Positions 1 to 7,987 of a DNA stretch of 43,006 nt are shown here, piece after piece. The stretch's first letter is position 1. The number at the start of each line of letters is the position of its first letter. Origin of the DNA: Micrococcus lylae NBRC 15355 (GTDB lineage: Bacteria > Actinomycetota > Actinomycetes > Actinomycetales > Micrococcaceae); the NCBI RefSeq assembly GCF_001570885.1, contig NZ_BCSN01000021.1, positions 1 through 43,006 of the forward strand, in the 5' to 3' direction. Both the position numbers and the translations under genes were made by a program. A model generated the notes under the pieces. That model did not search any database. It was not told the DNA's origin and worked only from the letters and a program-made list of their open reading frames with translations.

Positions 1-769
1 GCCCGGTCTCGGCGTCGACCTGGGAGAGCACCTCGGCGGTGATCTCGATCAGGTAGGAGGCCAGGTCGGTCTGGTTCCAGGCGGTGAACACCTGGGCCTG
101 TTCCTCCGGCTCCATGCCGGCGACCTGGCGGAGCAGGTCGTAGGCCTCGCCGATGACCTGCATGTCCGCGTACTCGATGCCGTTGTGGACCATCTTCACG
201 TAGTGGCCGGCGCCGTCGGTGCCGACCCAGGCGCAGCAGGGCTCTCCGTCGAAGTCCGCGGCGATCTTCTCGAGCATCGGGCCGAGGGCCGTGTAGGACT
301 CCTTCGGGCCGCCGGGCATGATCGCCGGGCCGTTGAGGGCGCCCTCCTCGCCGCCGGAGACGCCGACGCCCACGAAGTGCAGGCCCTTCTCGGCCAGCGC
401 GGCCTCGCGGCGCCGGGTGTCCTCGTAGTGGGAGTTGCCGGCGTCGATCACGATGTCCCCAGTCTCCAGCAGCGGCACGAGCTGCTCGATCACGTCGTCC
501 ACCGGCTGGCCTGCCTTGACCATGATCAGCACGCGGCGCGGGGCGGCCAGCGACTGCACGAGCTCCTCAAGGGTTTCGGTGGCCACGAACTCGCCTTCGT
601 GGCCGTGCTCGGCCACCAGCGCGTCGGTGCGGGCGCGGGAGCGGTTGTGCAGGGCCACGGTGTAGCCGTTGCGGGCGAAGTTGCGGGCCAGGTTGGCGCC
701 CATGACGGCCAGGCCGGTCACGCCAATGTCCGCGGTGCCGGTGGGGATGCTGGTGGTCGCCTCGCTCAT
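1..769 (-). CDS. gnd: 6-phosphogluconate dehydrogenase, decarboxylating (N-terminal 256 residues, runs off window)
   Basis: Catalyses NADP-dependent oxidative decarboxylation of 6-phosphogluconate to ribulose 5-phosphate in the cytosolic pentose phosphate pathway. The gene is cut at the left edge, so 256 of about 480 residues are visible. The Rossmann start shows GLAVMGANLARN near residues 19-30. The substrate loop GVSGGEEGA lies at about 136-144, followed by the active-site segment GHYVKMVHNGIEY with the expected catalytic Lys192 and the His195-Asn196 pair. The ATG at 769 is preceded by GAGAGGCAG, a usable ribosome site. It follows the SGNH lipoprotein gene on the same strand after a 110-bp gap with a hairpin, so it is probably its own unit. 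Family identification is secure. Full length and cofactor choice cannot be checked here. Confidence 0.95.
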   Translation of the reverse strand, partial: MSEATTSIPTGTADIGVTGLAVMGANLARNFARNGYTVALHNRSRARTDALVAEHGHEGEFVATETLEELVQSLAAPRRVLIMVKAGQPVDDVIEQLVPLLETGDIVIDAGNSHYEDTRRREAALAEKGLHFVGVGVSGGEEGALNGPAIMPGGPKESYTALGPMLEKIAADFDGEPCCAWVGTDGAGHYVKMVHNGIEYADMQVIGEAYDLLRQVAGMEPEEQAQVFTAWNQTDLASYLIEITAEVLSQVDAETG

Positions 770-841
770 GCTCTGCCTCTCCCGGGCGTCTGACGCCCTC
801 TGCGGTGGGTGGGTCTGGTCGGATGTCCCCTGCGGGGACGG

Positions 842-865
842 GTCGCCGTCCGGCCGGGCGGCGAC
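842..865 (-). terminator. Hairpin after the SGNH lipoprotein gene
   Basis: A 7-bp stem (GTCGCCG pairing with CGGCGAC) with a 10-nt GC-rich loop lies 15 nt after the lipoprotein stop codon. A second small hairpin, GTCCCC/GGGGAC, is at 825-839. Neither has a U-tract. Probable weak terminator between this gene and gnd. Confidence 0.4.
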
Positions 866-879
866 GTGCTGTCTCCAGC

Positions 880-1728
880 CTACGCGTCGGGCCCGTCGGC
901 GAGCGCCCGCTCCATGCCCTCGGCGAGCTTCTGTGCGCCGGACACGGACAGGTGCAGCCCGTCCGTGGTGTCCTGCGGATCCGCGAACGTGTTGGACGCC
1001 TCGTCTCGGACCGGTCCCCACGGGTCCACGAATGTCCAGCCGCGTTCGGCGGCCGCGGCGCGGGTGCGCTCGTTCCAGTCGCGCACGGGGCCGGGGACGC
1101 CGCGGGCCGGGTCCGTCCCGGACGGGCCCACCGCCACCACGACGACGGCCGCCCCACCTCTGCCTCGTCGGCCCGCCAGGTCCTCGACCTCGCCGACGAA
1201 GGCCGCGTGGGCGGACGCGGTGTCGCCGGCGGCGCGGAACAGGTCGTTGGTGCCGAGGAAGACCAGCAGCGCGTCAGCCTCCATGGGGCCGTCGGCCAGG
1301 TGTCCGGCGAGCACGTCCGGCACGGTGGCGCCCCACCGGCCGCCGGCCGCGGTCACCGCGAAGCGCTCCGGATCCATGTGCGCCAGCCAGGACTCCGGGC
1401 CGAGACGACCGCCTGCGAAGTCCGGGGAGTCGGCCACGGTGAGGGAGTCTCCGTAGACCTCGTACACGGCCGCGGAGTCGGCCGGTGTGTCGAACAGCGG
1501 CGAGCGGTCCTGGCCTGCCGGCCCTCCCGGACCGGTGCCGGGGGCACTGGTTGCGTCCGCGGGCGGGGCGTCGGCGGCAGAGGTGCCGGGGCCGTCGTCG
1601 GGCAGGGAACAGCCGGCCAGGACGAGGGCGAGCGCGGCGACGGCCGCGACCCCACGGCGGGGTGCGCGGCCGCGGGCGGCGCGGAGGACGGCCCCGTGCA
1701 GGTCAGTCCCCCACGGCGTCTCGGCCAC
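880..1728 (-). CDS. SGNH/GDSL-family hydrolase, predicted lipoprotein
   Basis: Predicted surface esterase or lipase-like enzyme of the SGNH hydrolase superfamily, substrate unknown. Residues 27-40 form a hydrophobic signal ending in a lipobox (LVLAGC, Cys40), so the protein should be lipid-anchored outside the membrane. A Pro/Gly/Ala-rich linker runs from about 44 to 75. Block I is GDSLT with nucleophile Ser95, block III is GTND at 159-162 with the oxyanion Asn, and block V is DGLH with catalytic Asp255 and His258. The catalytic set is therefore complete. The start is a GTG at 1728 that overlaps the 3-prime end of the PPK2 gene by 26 bp. The ribosome site is weak and no better in-frame start precedes the signal peptide. 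Same strand as PPK2, so possibly co-transcribed. The exact start is the least certain part. Confidence 0.8.
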   Translation of the reverse strand: MAETPWGTDLHGAVLRAARGRAPRRGVAAVAALALVLAGCSLPDDGPGTSAADAPPADATSAPGTGPGGPAGQDRSPLFDTPADSAAVYEVYGDSLTVADSPDFAGGRLGPESWLAHMDPERFAVTAAGGRWGATVPDVLAGHLADGPMEADALLVFLGTNDLFRAAGDTASAHAAFVGEVEDLAGRRGRGGAAVVVVAVGPSGTDPARGVPGPVRDWNERTRAAAAERGWTFVDPWGPVRDEASNTFADPQDTTDGLHLSVSGAQKLAEGMERALADGPDA

Positions 1729-2623
1729 GGCGGACGATGTTCGGGTCCGGCTCGCCGACCACGGCGTGGTCCTTGCCCTCGTACTCGTACTGGGAGAGGA
1801 AGTAGCGCATGGCGTTCAGGCGGGCGCGCTTCTTGTCATTGGAGCGGATGGAGATCCACGGGGCGTGGTCCGTGTCCGTGTGGAGGAACATGGCCTCCTT
1901 CGCGGCCGTGTACGCCTCCCAGCGGTCCAGGGACTCCAGGTCCATCGGCGACAGCTTCCACTGGCGGACCGGGTCGATCTGTCGGATCGCGAAGCGGGTG
2001 CGCTGCTCGGTCTGCGTCACGGAGAACCAGAACTTGGTCAGGTGGATGCCGTCGTCGACGAGCATCTTCTCGAACGTCGGGGTCTGGCGCATGAACGTCT
2101 CGTACTGCTCGTCCGTGGAGAAGCCCATGACGCGCTCCACGCCGGCCCGGTTGTACCACGAGCGGTCGAACAGCACGATCTCGCCCTCGGTCGGGAAGTG
2201 CTGGATGTAGCGCTGGAAGTACCACTGGCCCTGCTCACGGTCCGAGGGCTTGTTCAGTGCGACGACGCGGGCGGTGCGCGGGTTCAGGTGCTCGGTGAAG
2301 CGCTTGATGGTGCCGCCCTTGCCGGCGGCGTCGCGGCCCTCGAACACCACGATGAAGCGCTGACCGGTGTCCTCGCCCCAGTACTGCAGCTTCAGCAGCT
2401 CGATCTGGAGGCGGTACTTCTCCAGCTCGTAGTCCTCACGGGACATCCGCTCCTCGTACGGATAGTCCTCCTTCCACGTCTCCACGGCCTTGCCCTGCGG
2501 ATCGATGAGGTCCGGGTCGTTGGTGTGGCCGTCGGTGACGGTGTAGCCGCCCTCGCGGAGCTTGTCGATGAACGAACGGAGGTTCTCGCGGGGGGCGTCG
2601 GGGGTGAGCAGCTGCACGTGCAT
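1703..2623 (-). CDS. ppk2: Polyphosphate kinase 2 family protein
   Basis: Transfers phosphate between inorganic polyphosphate and nucleotides (NDP or NMP phosphorylation, or the reverse). The 306-residue length fits a one-domain class I PPK2. The Walker A region FEGRDAAGKGGT is at about 94-105. The Walker B and lid segment has DRSWYNRAGVERVMGF at about 153-168. QGQWYFQRYI and RWEAYTAAKEAM are further family blocks. The ATG at 2623 is chosen because GAGGACG sits 3-9 nt upstream. An in-frame ATG at 2632 has its GAGAAGGAA directly abutting it. The gene is divergent from the Nudix gene across 260 bp. Whether it prefers ADP, GDP or AMP cannot be read from sequence alone. Confidence 0.9.
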   Translation of the reverse strand: MHVQLLTPDAPRENLRSFIDKLREGGYTVTDGHTNDPDLIDPQGKAVETWKEDYPYEERMSREDYELEKYRLQIELLKLQYWGEDTGQRFIVVFEGRDAAGKGGTIKRFTEHLNPRTARVVALNKPSDREQGQWYFQRYIQHFPTEGEIVLFDRSWYNRAGVERVMGFSTDEQYETFMRQTPTFEKMLVDDGIHLTKFWFSVTQTEQRTRFAIRQIDPVRQWKLSPMDLESLDRWEAYTAAKEAMFLHTDTDHAPWISIRSNDKKRARLNAMRYFLSQYEYEGKDHAVVGEPDPNIVRRGRDAVGD

Positions 2624-2718
2624 CGTCCTCATTTCCTTCTCGCGCGGCACGCCCTCCGGTGCCCGGCGGCCCACAGGGGGCGGGACGCGACGGACCCGAG
2701 AGGCGGATCGTGTTTCCC

Positions 2719-2724
2719 ATTATG
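2719..2724 (-). promoter_or_regulatory. Candidate -10 element for ppk2
   Basis: The minus strand reads CATAAT inside a small AT-rich island (GGACCATAATGGGAAAC) in otherwise very GC-rich DNA, about 95 nt upstream of the ppk2 start. No convincing -35 is visible. The plus strand of the same island reads TATGGT and could serve the divergent Nudix gene. Confidence 0.3.
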
Positions 2725-2883
2725 GTCCGAGACCCCCGCCACGGCCCGGCCCGGGGCGCGTGGTGACGTGAACAGAAGGTGAACGAGTGTGGTTCGCCTC
2801 GCCGGTCGCCGGCAGGACCCGGACGACCGCCCGCAGGATCCGGCCGCAGCGCGGTCCCGCAGCGGATGTGATGGGGTGGAGTC

Positions 2884-3375
2884 ATGTCCACTCCGGAATT
2901 CATCCTGTCCCTGCGAGAGAAGATCGGCCACGACCCGCTGTGGCTGCCCGGCGTCAAGGCGGTGGTCCTGCGCGCGGAGGACTCCGAGGTGCTGCTGGTG
3001 CGGAGGGCCGACAACGGCCGGTGGACGGTGCCGGCCGGCATCCCCGATCCCGGCGAGGAGCCCGCGGACACCGCCGTGCGCGAAGTGCACGAGGAGACGG
3101 CTGTGGAGGCCGTGCCACGACGTCTCGCCGGTGTGGGGACCACGGCTGAGGCCGTCTACCCCAACGGCGACCGGGCGCAGTACCTGGACGTGGTCATGGT
3201 CCTGGACGCCGTCGGCGGCGAGGCGCGGGTCAACGACGACGAGAACCTCGACGTCGGCTGGTTCCCGGTCGCAGACACCCCGGAGCTGCCGCCGCTGCAC
3301 CGGCGGGCGATCGAGTGGGCTCTGGCCGGCGGGGGCGGGCGGTTCGTGGCCGACGGTCAGGTGCGCGGGTCCTGA
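2884..3375 (+). CDS. Nudix hydrolase domain protein
   Basis: A 163-residue protein expected to hydrolyse a nucleoside diphosphate linked to another moiety. Substrate unknown. The Nudix box is at 52-74: Gly52, Glu58, Arg66-Glu67 and Glu70-Glu71. The usual Gly near the end is Ala73, while the metal-binding REVHEE core is intact. The N-terminal part, about 20 residues before the Nudix fold, resembles that of actinobacterial Nudix proteins beginning with a short helical arm. The ATG at 2884 has GGGGTGGAG 4 nt upstream. It converges on the azlD gene with only 5 bp between the stop codons. A short palindrome (GGTCCTGAGGACC, 3368-3380) covers the stop codon and is the only candidate terminator. Confidence 0.85.
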   Translation: MSTPEFILSLREKIGHDPLWLPGVKAVVLRAEDSEVLLVRRADNGRWTVPAGIPDPGEEPADTAVREVHEETAVEAVPRRLAGVGTTAEAVYPNGDRAQYLDVVMVLDAVGGEARVNDDENLDVGWFPVADTPELPPLHRRAIEWALAGGGGRFVADGQVRGS

Positions 3376-3380
3376 GGACC

Positions 3381-3728
3381 TCAGAGCAGGTTGACCAGGA
3401 CGACGTAGCAGGCGGTGCCGGCGGCGATGGACAGCACGGTGCGCCGACCTGCGGCCAGGTGGACCACGACCGTCACGGCGGCCGCGAGGAGCGCGTACGA
3501 CAGGCGGCGGACGTCCACCGGCTCTCCGGGAGCCAGGGCCGCGGAGTCCAGGAGCATCACGAGCGCCAGGACCGTGAGGATCCCGGCGGGCATCCAGACG
3601 GCCAGACGGCGGACCAGCAGGGACTCGCGCAGCGGACGCAGCAGCGCGAACGGCAGCGCACGCAGGCCGAAGGTCACCGCTCCGGCGACGAGCGCGACGG
3701 CCACGATGTATCCGGCGGACACGGTCAT
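3381..3728 (-). CDS. azlD: AzlD-family branched-chain amino acid transport subunit
   Basis: Small membrane partner of AzlC. The pair exports branched-chain amino acids or related compounds. The 115-residue protein has four hydrophobic segments at about 5-25, 42-62, 75-92 and 97-115. It contains the family features TFGLRALPFALL and VWMPAGILTVLALVML. The start ATG at 3728 overlaps the azlC stop as ATGA, so translation is coupled. The low sequence complexity of such small membrane proteins limits certainty, but the azlC neighbour makes the call strong. Confidence 0.85.
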   Translation of the reverse strand: MTVSAGYIVAVALVAGAVTFGLRALPFALLRPLRESLLVRRLAVWMPAGILTVLALVMLLDSAALAPGEPVDVRRLSYALLAAAVTVVVHLAAGRRTVLSIAAGTACYVVLVNLL

Positions 3729-4513
3729 CGCCTCCCCTCCTCGGGGTCGTCCGTCACCGGGACGGCGGCCGCCTCCAACGGGTCCTCCGCCGGCAGCCCC
3801 ACATCCCGGCCACGGCGGGCCACGAGGTGCGCGACGATGAGGAACAGCACGTAGACGGCGAACGCCGTCACGAGGAGCTCTCCCGGGGCGACGGCGACGC
3901 CCACGACCACGGCGGCCGCGGCCATGACGACCAGCGGCACCTGGCGGCGGGTTCGCGCGGCGTCCAGGGCGAGCACGATGAACAGTGCCGTCAGGGCGAA
4001 CTCGAGGCCTTCGATCGGCGCGGGCAGCAGGGACCCTGCCGCGACGCCCACCACGCCGCCGAACACCCAGTACACCTGCAGCGCGGCCTGCATGGCCAGC
4101 AGACGCGGCCCGGTCCAGCCGGTGCGGTGCGTGGTGGCGATGGCATAGGCCTCGTCGATCAGCGCGCCCATGGAATAGAGCCTCGCCGGACGCGAGCGGA
4201 CGACCCGGAGCGGGAAGCTGAAGGCGTAGAAGACGTGCCGGAAGTTCAGCAGGAACACCGTGACCGCCACCGAGACCAGAGGGGTGCCCGCCACGATGAG
4301 GGACACCAGCAGCAGTTCGACCGAGCCGGCGAAGACCACGGTGGACAGCAGCGGGGCGGTCCACCACGGCAACGGTGCCTGCGCCACGAGCAGTCCGAAG
4401 GCGACGCCGAGCGGGACCAGACCCAACCCGGCGGCCGAGGACAGCCGCAGGCCCCGGCGGACCTCCGCAGAGGTCGACACCGTGGCAGCGGTGAGAGCGG
4501 GATCCGTGTTCAT
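3725..4513 (-). CDS. azlC: AzlC-family branched-chain amino acid exporter
   Basis: Integral membrane exporter subunit of 262 residues. Recognisable features are GLVPLGVAFG at about 31-40, FAGSVELL at about 61-68, the NFRHVFYAFSF block at about 90-100, and MGALIDEAYAI. Six or so hydrophobic helices follow, with a charged C-terminal tail of about 30 residues. The ATG at 4513 overlaps by 4 nt the TGA that would end the frameshifted upstream membrane gene, so the three genes look like one transcription unit. AzlC with AzlD is the known two-component exporter. The actual substrate here is inferred only from family. Confidence 0.9.
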   Translation of the reverse strand: MNTDPALTAATVSTSAEVRRGLRLSSAAGLGLVPLGVAFGLLVAQAPLPWWTAPLLSTVVFAGSVELLLVSLIVAGTPLVSVAVTVFLLNFRHVFYAFSFPLRVVRSRPARLYSMGALIDEAYAIATTHRTGWTGPRLLAMQAALQVYWVFGGVVGVAAGSLLPAPIEGLEFALTALFIVLALDAARTRRQVPLVVMAAAAVVVGVAVAPGELLVTAFAVYVLFLIVAHLVARRGRDVGLPAEDPLEAAAVPVTDDPEEGRR

Positions 4514-5111
4514 GACCGGACCAGCGTGCCACAGGCGGCGCGCGGCACAGGGAGTCGACGCCGGAAAAGGTCACATGGCGGGCGCCACGGCGACCGGTGC
4601 CCCTGGGAGGGGCGCGGGGCGCACCTGTCGACGCGGCGACGCATCTGCGTGGCCTCCTCCGCGTCAGCGAGCACGATGAGGTGCTGCCGGCCGTCGGCCG
4701 TGCACAGGAGCATGCCGGGGCCCGAACGGTTCACGAAGGTGAGGACGCCGCCCCGTCCGAGGACGAGGCCAGGCCACCGGATTGGGAGATCGAGATGCTT
4801 GGACGCCACTCGACCGACTCGACGTCGTCGAACTCCACGCGATGACGGGACAGTGGCCAGTAGACGAGGGTGAGGGACGAGCCGTCCACCTCGAGCCTGT
4901 GGTACGCCAGCAGGAACGGCCACATGCAGACGGCCATGACCGCCGCGACGGCCAGCAGGGCCCACGGGCTGCCGTTCGGCGCGGCGAACTCGCCGGGCAG
5001 CAGGGCCATCGGCAGGAGCGGTCCCAGGAGGAAGACGATCCGCAGAGGCAGCGGCAGACGGATCCGACGCGTCGTCCAGGCGGCGGACGCAGTCGTGGCG
5101 GCAGTGTTCAT
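4510..5111 (-). pseudogene. Membrane protein with PH-like domain, broken by a frameshift near 4803-4806
   Basis: Two overlapping frames together make one plausible protein. Frame one (5111 to about 4806) gives an N-terminus with two hydrophobic helices at about 25-42 and 50-72, then a beta-rich stretch (YHRLEVDGSSLTLVYW, HRVEFDDVESVEWR) as in PH-like membrane-associated proteins. It then degrades into a Ser-rich tail ending at 4731. The second frame picks up exactly there with SKHLDLPIRWPGLVLGRGG, FVNRSGPGMLLCTADGR and HLIVLADAEEA, which reads as the missing strands and helix. One extra base between 4803 and 4806 would join them as EWR-x-SKHLDL. The rejoined frame ends in an ATGA overlap with azlC. 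Either a real single-base deletion or a sequencing error. Function unknown. Confidence 0.65.
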
Positions 5112-5135
5112 GGTCGTTCCCCAGACGAACGGCGG

Positions 5136-5209
5136 TGGACCAAGAGGGACTCGAACCCCCGACCCTCTCGGTGTAAACGAGATGCTCTAGCCGACTGAGC
5201 TATTGGTCC
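5136..5209 (-). tRNA. tRNA-Val (anticodon UAC)
   Basis: The minus strand folds into a complete cloverleaf of 74 nt. The acceptor stem starts GGACCAA and pairs with TTGGTCC. The D arm is GCTC/GAGC, the anticodon stem TCTCG/CGAGA holds the loop TTTACAC with anticodon TAC, and the T arm carries GGTTCGAGTCC. The discriminator is A and the genomic sequence after it is CCG, so CCA is not encoded. The tRNA lies 24 nt upstream of the frameshifted PH-like gene on the same strand and is divergent from the acyltransferase gene. Confidence 0.97.
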
Positions 5210-5384
5210 TGGAACGGCGCCATTCTACCGGCACACTCCACCTGCACCGCAGTCCGTCCGGTTCGGAGACACACGCGGCAGGGCCGCTCAGGGGAGCGAC
5301 GGCCCAGGACACAGACGGGCTCCGCTGCTGTTCCGTTGCCCGCTGGTAAGCTCCCCTCGACCCCCTCTGTGAATGGACAATGAG

Positions 5385-7487
5385 ATGCCTGCACGCCCCC
5401 GACATGCCGCTGCGCCCGCAGCCGCCTCCTCGACGCACACTTCCGCGGCGAAGGACTCCGGCCCCGGGGGACGCTTCGGCGGCTGGCGCCCCGAGGTCCA
5501 GGGCCTCCGCGCGGTCGCCGTCCTGCTCGTCGTCGTCTATCACGTCTTCACGGATCGGGTCTCGGGCGGGGTGGACATCTTCCTGTTCATCTCGGCGTTC
5601 TTCCTCACGCTGTCGTTCACGCGCAAGATCGACGGCGGCCGTCCCCTCGCACTAGGGCGCTACTGGCTGCACGTGTTCACCCGCCTCATGCCGCTGGCGA
5701 TCGTGACGATCCTGGGGACTCTGCTCCTCGTGGCCACCGTCTACCCGACGGAGGACCGGGCGAGCTGGCGCCTCGAGGGCCTCGCCTCCGCCACCTACGT
5801 GGAGAACTGGGTGCTCGCCTTCGGCGCGGTGGACTACTACGCGGCGGACAACTCGTCGATGTCCCCGTTCCAGCACTTCTGGTCGTTGTCCGTCCAGGGC
5901 CAGGTGTTCCTGATCTGGCCCCTCGTGTTCGCCCTCGCCGCCATCATCGTCCGACGGACACGGTTCGGGGCGGTCTCCGTCCTCGGGACGCTGTTCGGAG
6001 TCATCTTCGCGGCTTCCCTGTGGTGGTCGGTGACGCAGACCGCAGCGAACCAGGCCTTCACCTACTTCGACACCCGTGCCCGCCTGTGGGAGTTCGCGCT
6101 CGGGTCCCTGGTCGCCCTCGCCATCCCGTATCTGCGCCCGCCCCGCGCAGCGCGCCTGTTCCTGGGCTGGGGAGGGCTTCTTTCCATGGTCGCCGTCGGC
6201 ATGGTCGTCGACGTCGAGGGAGCGTTCCCCGGCTGGATCGCCCTCTGGCCGCTCCTGTCGGCCGCTGCGGTGATCGTGGCCGGCACCTCCGGCTCGCGAC
6301 ACGGCCTAGACCGCATCCTGTCCTCTCGGCCGCTGACGGCCCTCGGAGGCTCGGCCTATGCGTTGTACCTCGTGCATTGGCCGCTGCTGATCACCTATGC
6401 GGTCCTCACGGGACGAGCACAGGCGAACCTGCCTGCCGGCCTTGCGATCATCGTCCTTTCCGTCGGACTCGCGATCCTGTTGACACGACTGGTCGAGCGG
6501 CCGATGGGCGAATGGACATGGCCGCGCCGCAGCGCCTGGCGACAGGCCGCCGTGATCGGCACCTGCCTCGCTCTCGTAGCCGCCCCGGTCGGCGCATGGA
6601 AGGCCTGGGACGACAGGCGCCGTGAGGAGGTCCTGGCTATGGCCGACCGGAACAACCCCGGCGCAGCAGCACTCCTCGAGGGGTTCGTCGACCGGTCGGA
6701 CACGGACGCGGATCCCATCCCAGTGGTCTCCGGACGCTATCCGTTCCCCGAGTATGCGGGAGCGTGCCCGGAGGAGGTGGACATCGCCGACATCAGCAGA
6801 GCCGCCTGCAAGGTCCTCGTCGAGGGCGACGACGCCGCAGAGACCGTCCTGATGCTGGGCAACAGCCACGCCATGCAGTGGTCCCCGGCGATCGCGCACT
6901 GGGCGGAGGAGCAGGGACGGAGAGTCGTGAGCTTCACGCGAGGCAGCTGCCTGCTGGCTCCGCTCGAGGAACAGCTCGTCGACAACGACACCTGCCCTGC
7001 ATGGCTGGACGACTATCAGAGCCTCATCGACTGGGCCAACCCCTCCATCGTCTTCGTCCAGGGGACTCGAAGCCTGGATGACGGGGGTGAGGCCCTCACC
7101 CCGGGCATGGCCGAGACGATCGAGTCCCTGGTCGCGGAGAACCGTGTCGTGCTCGGCATCCGAGACAACCCACGTTTCGGCGAGCGCTCGATGGCCGCCT
7201 GCGCCCGCACCCATGGCGACGACTCGCCGCTCTGCACCAGAAAGGCCGACTATCTGGTCGGGACCGACCCGATCGCCGACCTCGCCGCGTCGAATCCCGG
7301 CGTCGTCTCCCTCGACATGAACGACCTGATCTGCCCGGAGGGGGTCTGCGTCCCCGTCGTCGGCAATGTCCGGCTGTATTGGGACAACAACCATCTGACG
7401 CCCGACTACGTGCGTTCCCTCGCCCCCATGCTGGCCGAACGTGCGGAGTCCGCGCTGGCCGACAACAGGGGCGAGTGGGGCGGCTGA
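5385..7487 (+). CDS. Membrane O-acyltransferase with C-terminal SGNH domain (OafA/YrhL type)
   Basis: About 700 residues in two modules. Residues about 35-430 form an acyltransferase-3 domain of ten or more helices, with the start block VQGLRAVAVLLVVVYHV, then GGVDIFLFISAFFLT, and FQHFWSLSVQGQVFLIWPL. The C-terminal half (about 480-695) is an extracytoplasmic SGNH domain with GNSHAMQW (nucleophile Ser494) and DNNHLT (Asp667, His670). Such proteins O-acetylate or acylate surface glycans, peptidoglycan or antibiotics. Two common consensus residues differ: EEQ becomes QGQ in the membrane block, and GDSH becomes GNSH. The ATG at 5385 has a weak GGA 6 nt upstream. An in-frame ATG at 5373 is the alternative. 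It stands alone, divergent from the tRNA. Acceptor unknown, possibly the wall polymer made by the locus at 34-43 kb. Confidence 0.88.
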   Translation: MPARPRHAAAPAAASSTHTSAAKDSGPGGRFGGWRPEVQGLRAVAVLLVVVYHVFTDRVSGGVDIFLFISAFFLTLSFTRKIDGGRPLALGRYWLHVFTRLMPLAIVTILGTLLLVATVYPTEDRASWRLEGLASATYVENWVLAFGAVDYYAADNSSMSPFQHFWSLSVQGQVFLIWPLVFALAAIIVRRTRFGAVSVLGTLFGVIFAASLWWSVTQTAANQAFTYFDTRARLWEFALGSLVALAIPYLRPPRAARLFLGWGGLLSMVAVGMVVDVEGAFPGWIALWPLLSAAAVIVAGTSGSRHGLDRILSSRPLTALGGSAYALYLVHWPLLITYAVLTGRAQANLPAGLAIIVLSVGLAILLTRLVERPMGEWTWPRRSAWRQAAVIGTCLALVAAPVGAWKAWDDRRREEVLAMADRNNPGAAALLEGFVDRSDTDADPIPVVSGRYPFPEYAGACPEEVDIADISRAACKVLVEGDDAAETVLMLGNSHAMQWSPAIAHWAEEQGRRVVSFTRGSCLLAPLEEQLVDNDTCPAWLDDYQSLIDWANPSIVFVQGTRSLDDGGEALTPGMAETIESLVAENRVVLGIRDNPRFGERSMAACARTHGDDSPLCTRKADYLVGTDPIADLAASNPGVVSLDMNDLICPEGVCVPVVGNVRLYWDNNHLTPDYVRSLAPMLAERAESALADNRGEWGG

Positions 7488-7495
7488 CCTCTCGG

Positions 7496-7987
7496 CTAGC
7501 TGCACAGCCGCGCGGTGAGCTCCTCATGCTCGTCGCGGCTGCGCGCCCGCCCCGGCTCGGCCTCCACCCGGCCGACCTCCATGCCCTGCGCATCCAGCAG
7601 CACCGAGATCCGCCGGGGCCTGCCCGTGTCCGCGTCGAAGGCACCGAAGCGGCGGGCGGCGGCCCCGTGGGGCCAGAAGTCGGACAGCAGCGTCAGTTCG
7701 TCGGGAAGTCCGAGGTCCTCGGCCGCGCGGCGCAGGACGGGAGCCGAGTCACAGGAGACCACCCTCACGGCCACATCCTGCGCGGCCCACCGCTCGGCGA
7801 GCTCGCCGAGCCAGGCCAGCTCACCGGTGCACACGGGGGTGAAGGCCCCCGGAAGGAAGGCGAGCCACACCCCGCGGGGGCGTGCGCCGTCGTCGGGACC
7901 GGCGGTGGCCGGCCTGCCCGGATCCGTCACGGGCGGGAAGGGCCAGGACTGGCCGTGGCAGTCCCGGAGCGCGGGACTGTCAGCCAC
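7496..7987 (-). CDS. ahpE: Peroxiredoxin, AhpE-like (1-Cys type)
   Basis: Thiol peroxidase of the AhpC/TSA fold, 163 residues, reducing hydrogen peroxide or organic peroxides. The peroxidatic site PGAFTPVC (PxxxTxxC) puts the active Cys at 53. The VSCDSAPVLRRAAEDLGL and RRISVLLDAQG segments match the family. No second Cys sits in the classical resolving position. Other Cys residues at about 10, 84 and 162 are possible partners but unproven. The GTG start at 7987 overlaps the DUF3052 gene end by 8 nt, so the two are coupled. The order AhpE-DUF3052-aceE is also found in Mycobacterium tuberculosis, which supports naming it after AhpE. The physiological reductant is not evident. Confidence 0.85.
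   Translation of the reverse strand: MADSPALRDCHGQSWPFPPVTDPGRPATAGPDDGARPRGVWLAFLPGAFTPVCTGELAWLGELAERWAAQDVAVRVVSCDSAPVLRRAAEDLGLPDELTLLSDFWPHGAAARRFGAFDADTGRPRRISVLLDAQGMEVGRVEAEPGRARSRDEHEELTARLCS

Noticed and set aside
4800-4810. Programmed frameshift in the membrane/PH-like gene
   Set aside because: No slippery heptamer or following pseudoknot is apparent at the shift point, so a simple deletion or sequencing error is more likely.
5136-5209. tRNA-Val as an integration site
   Set aside because: No integrase and no partial direct copy of the tRNA end was seen in the window, so an island boundary cannot be supported.
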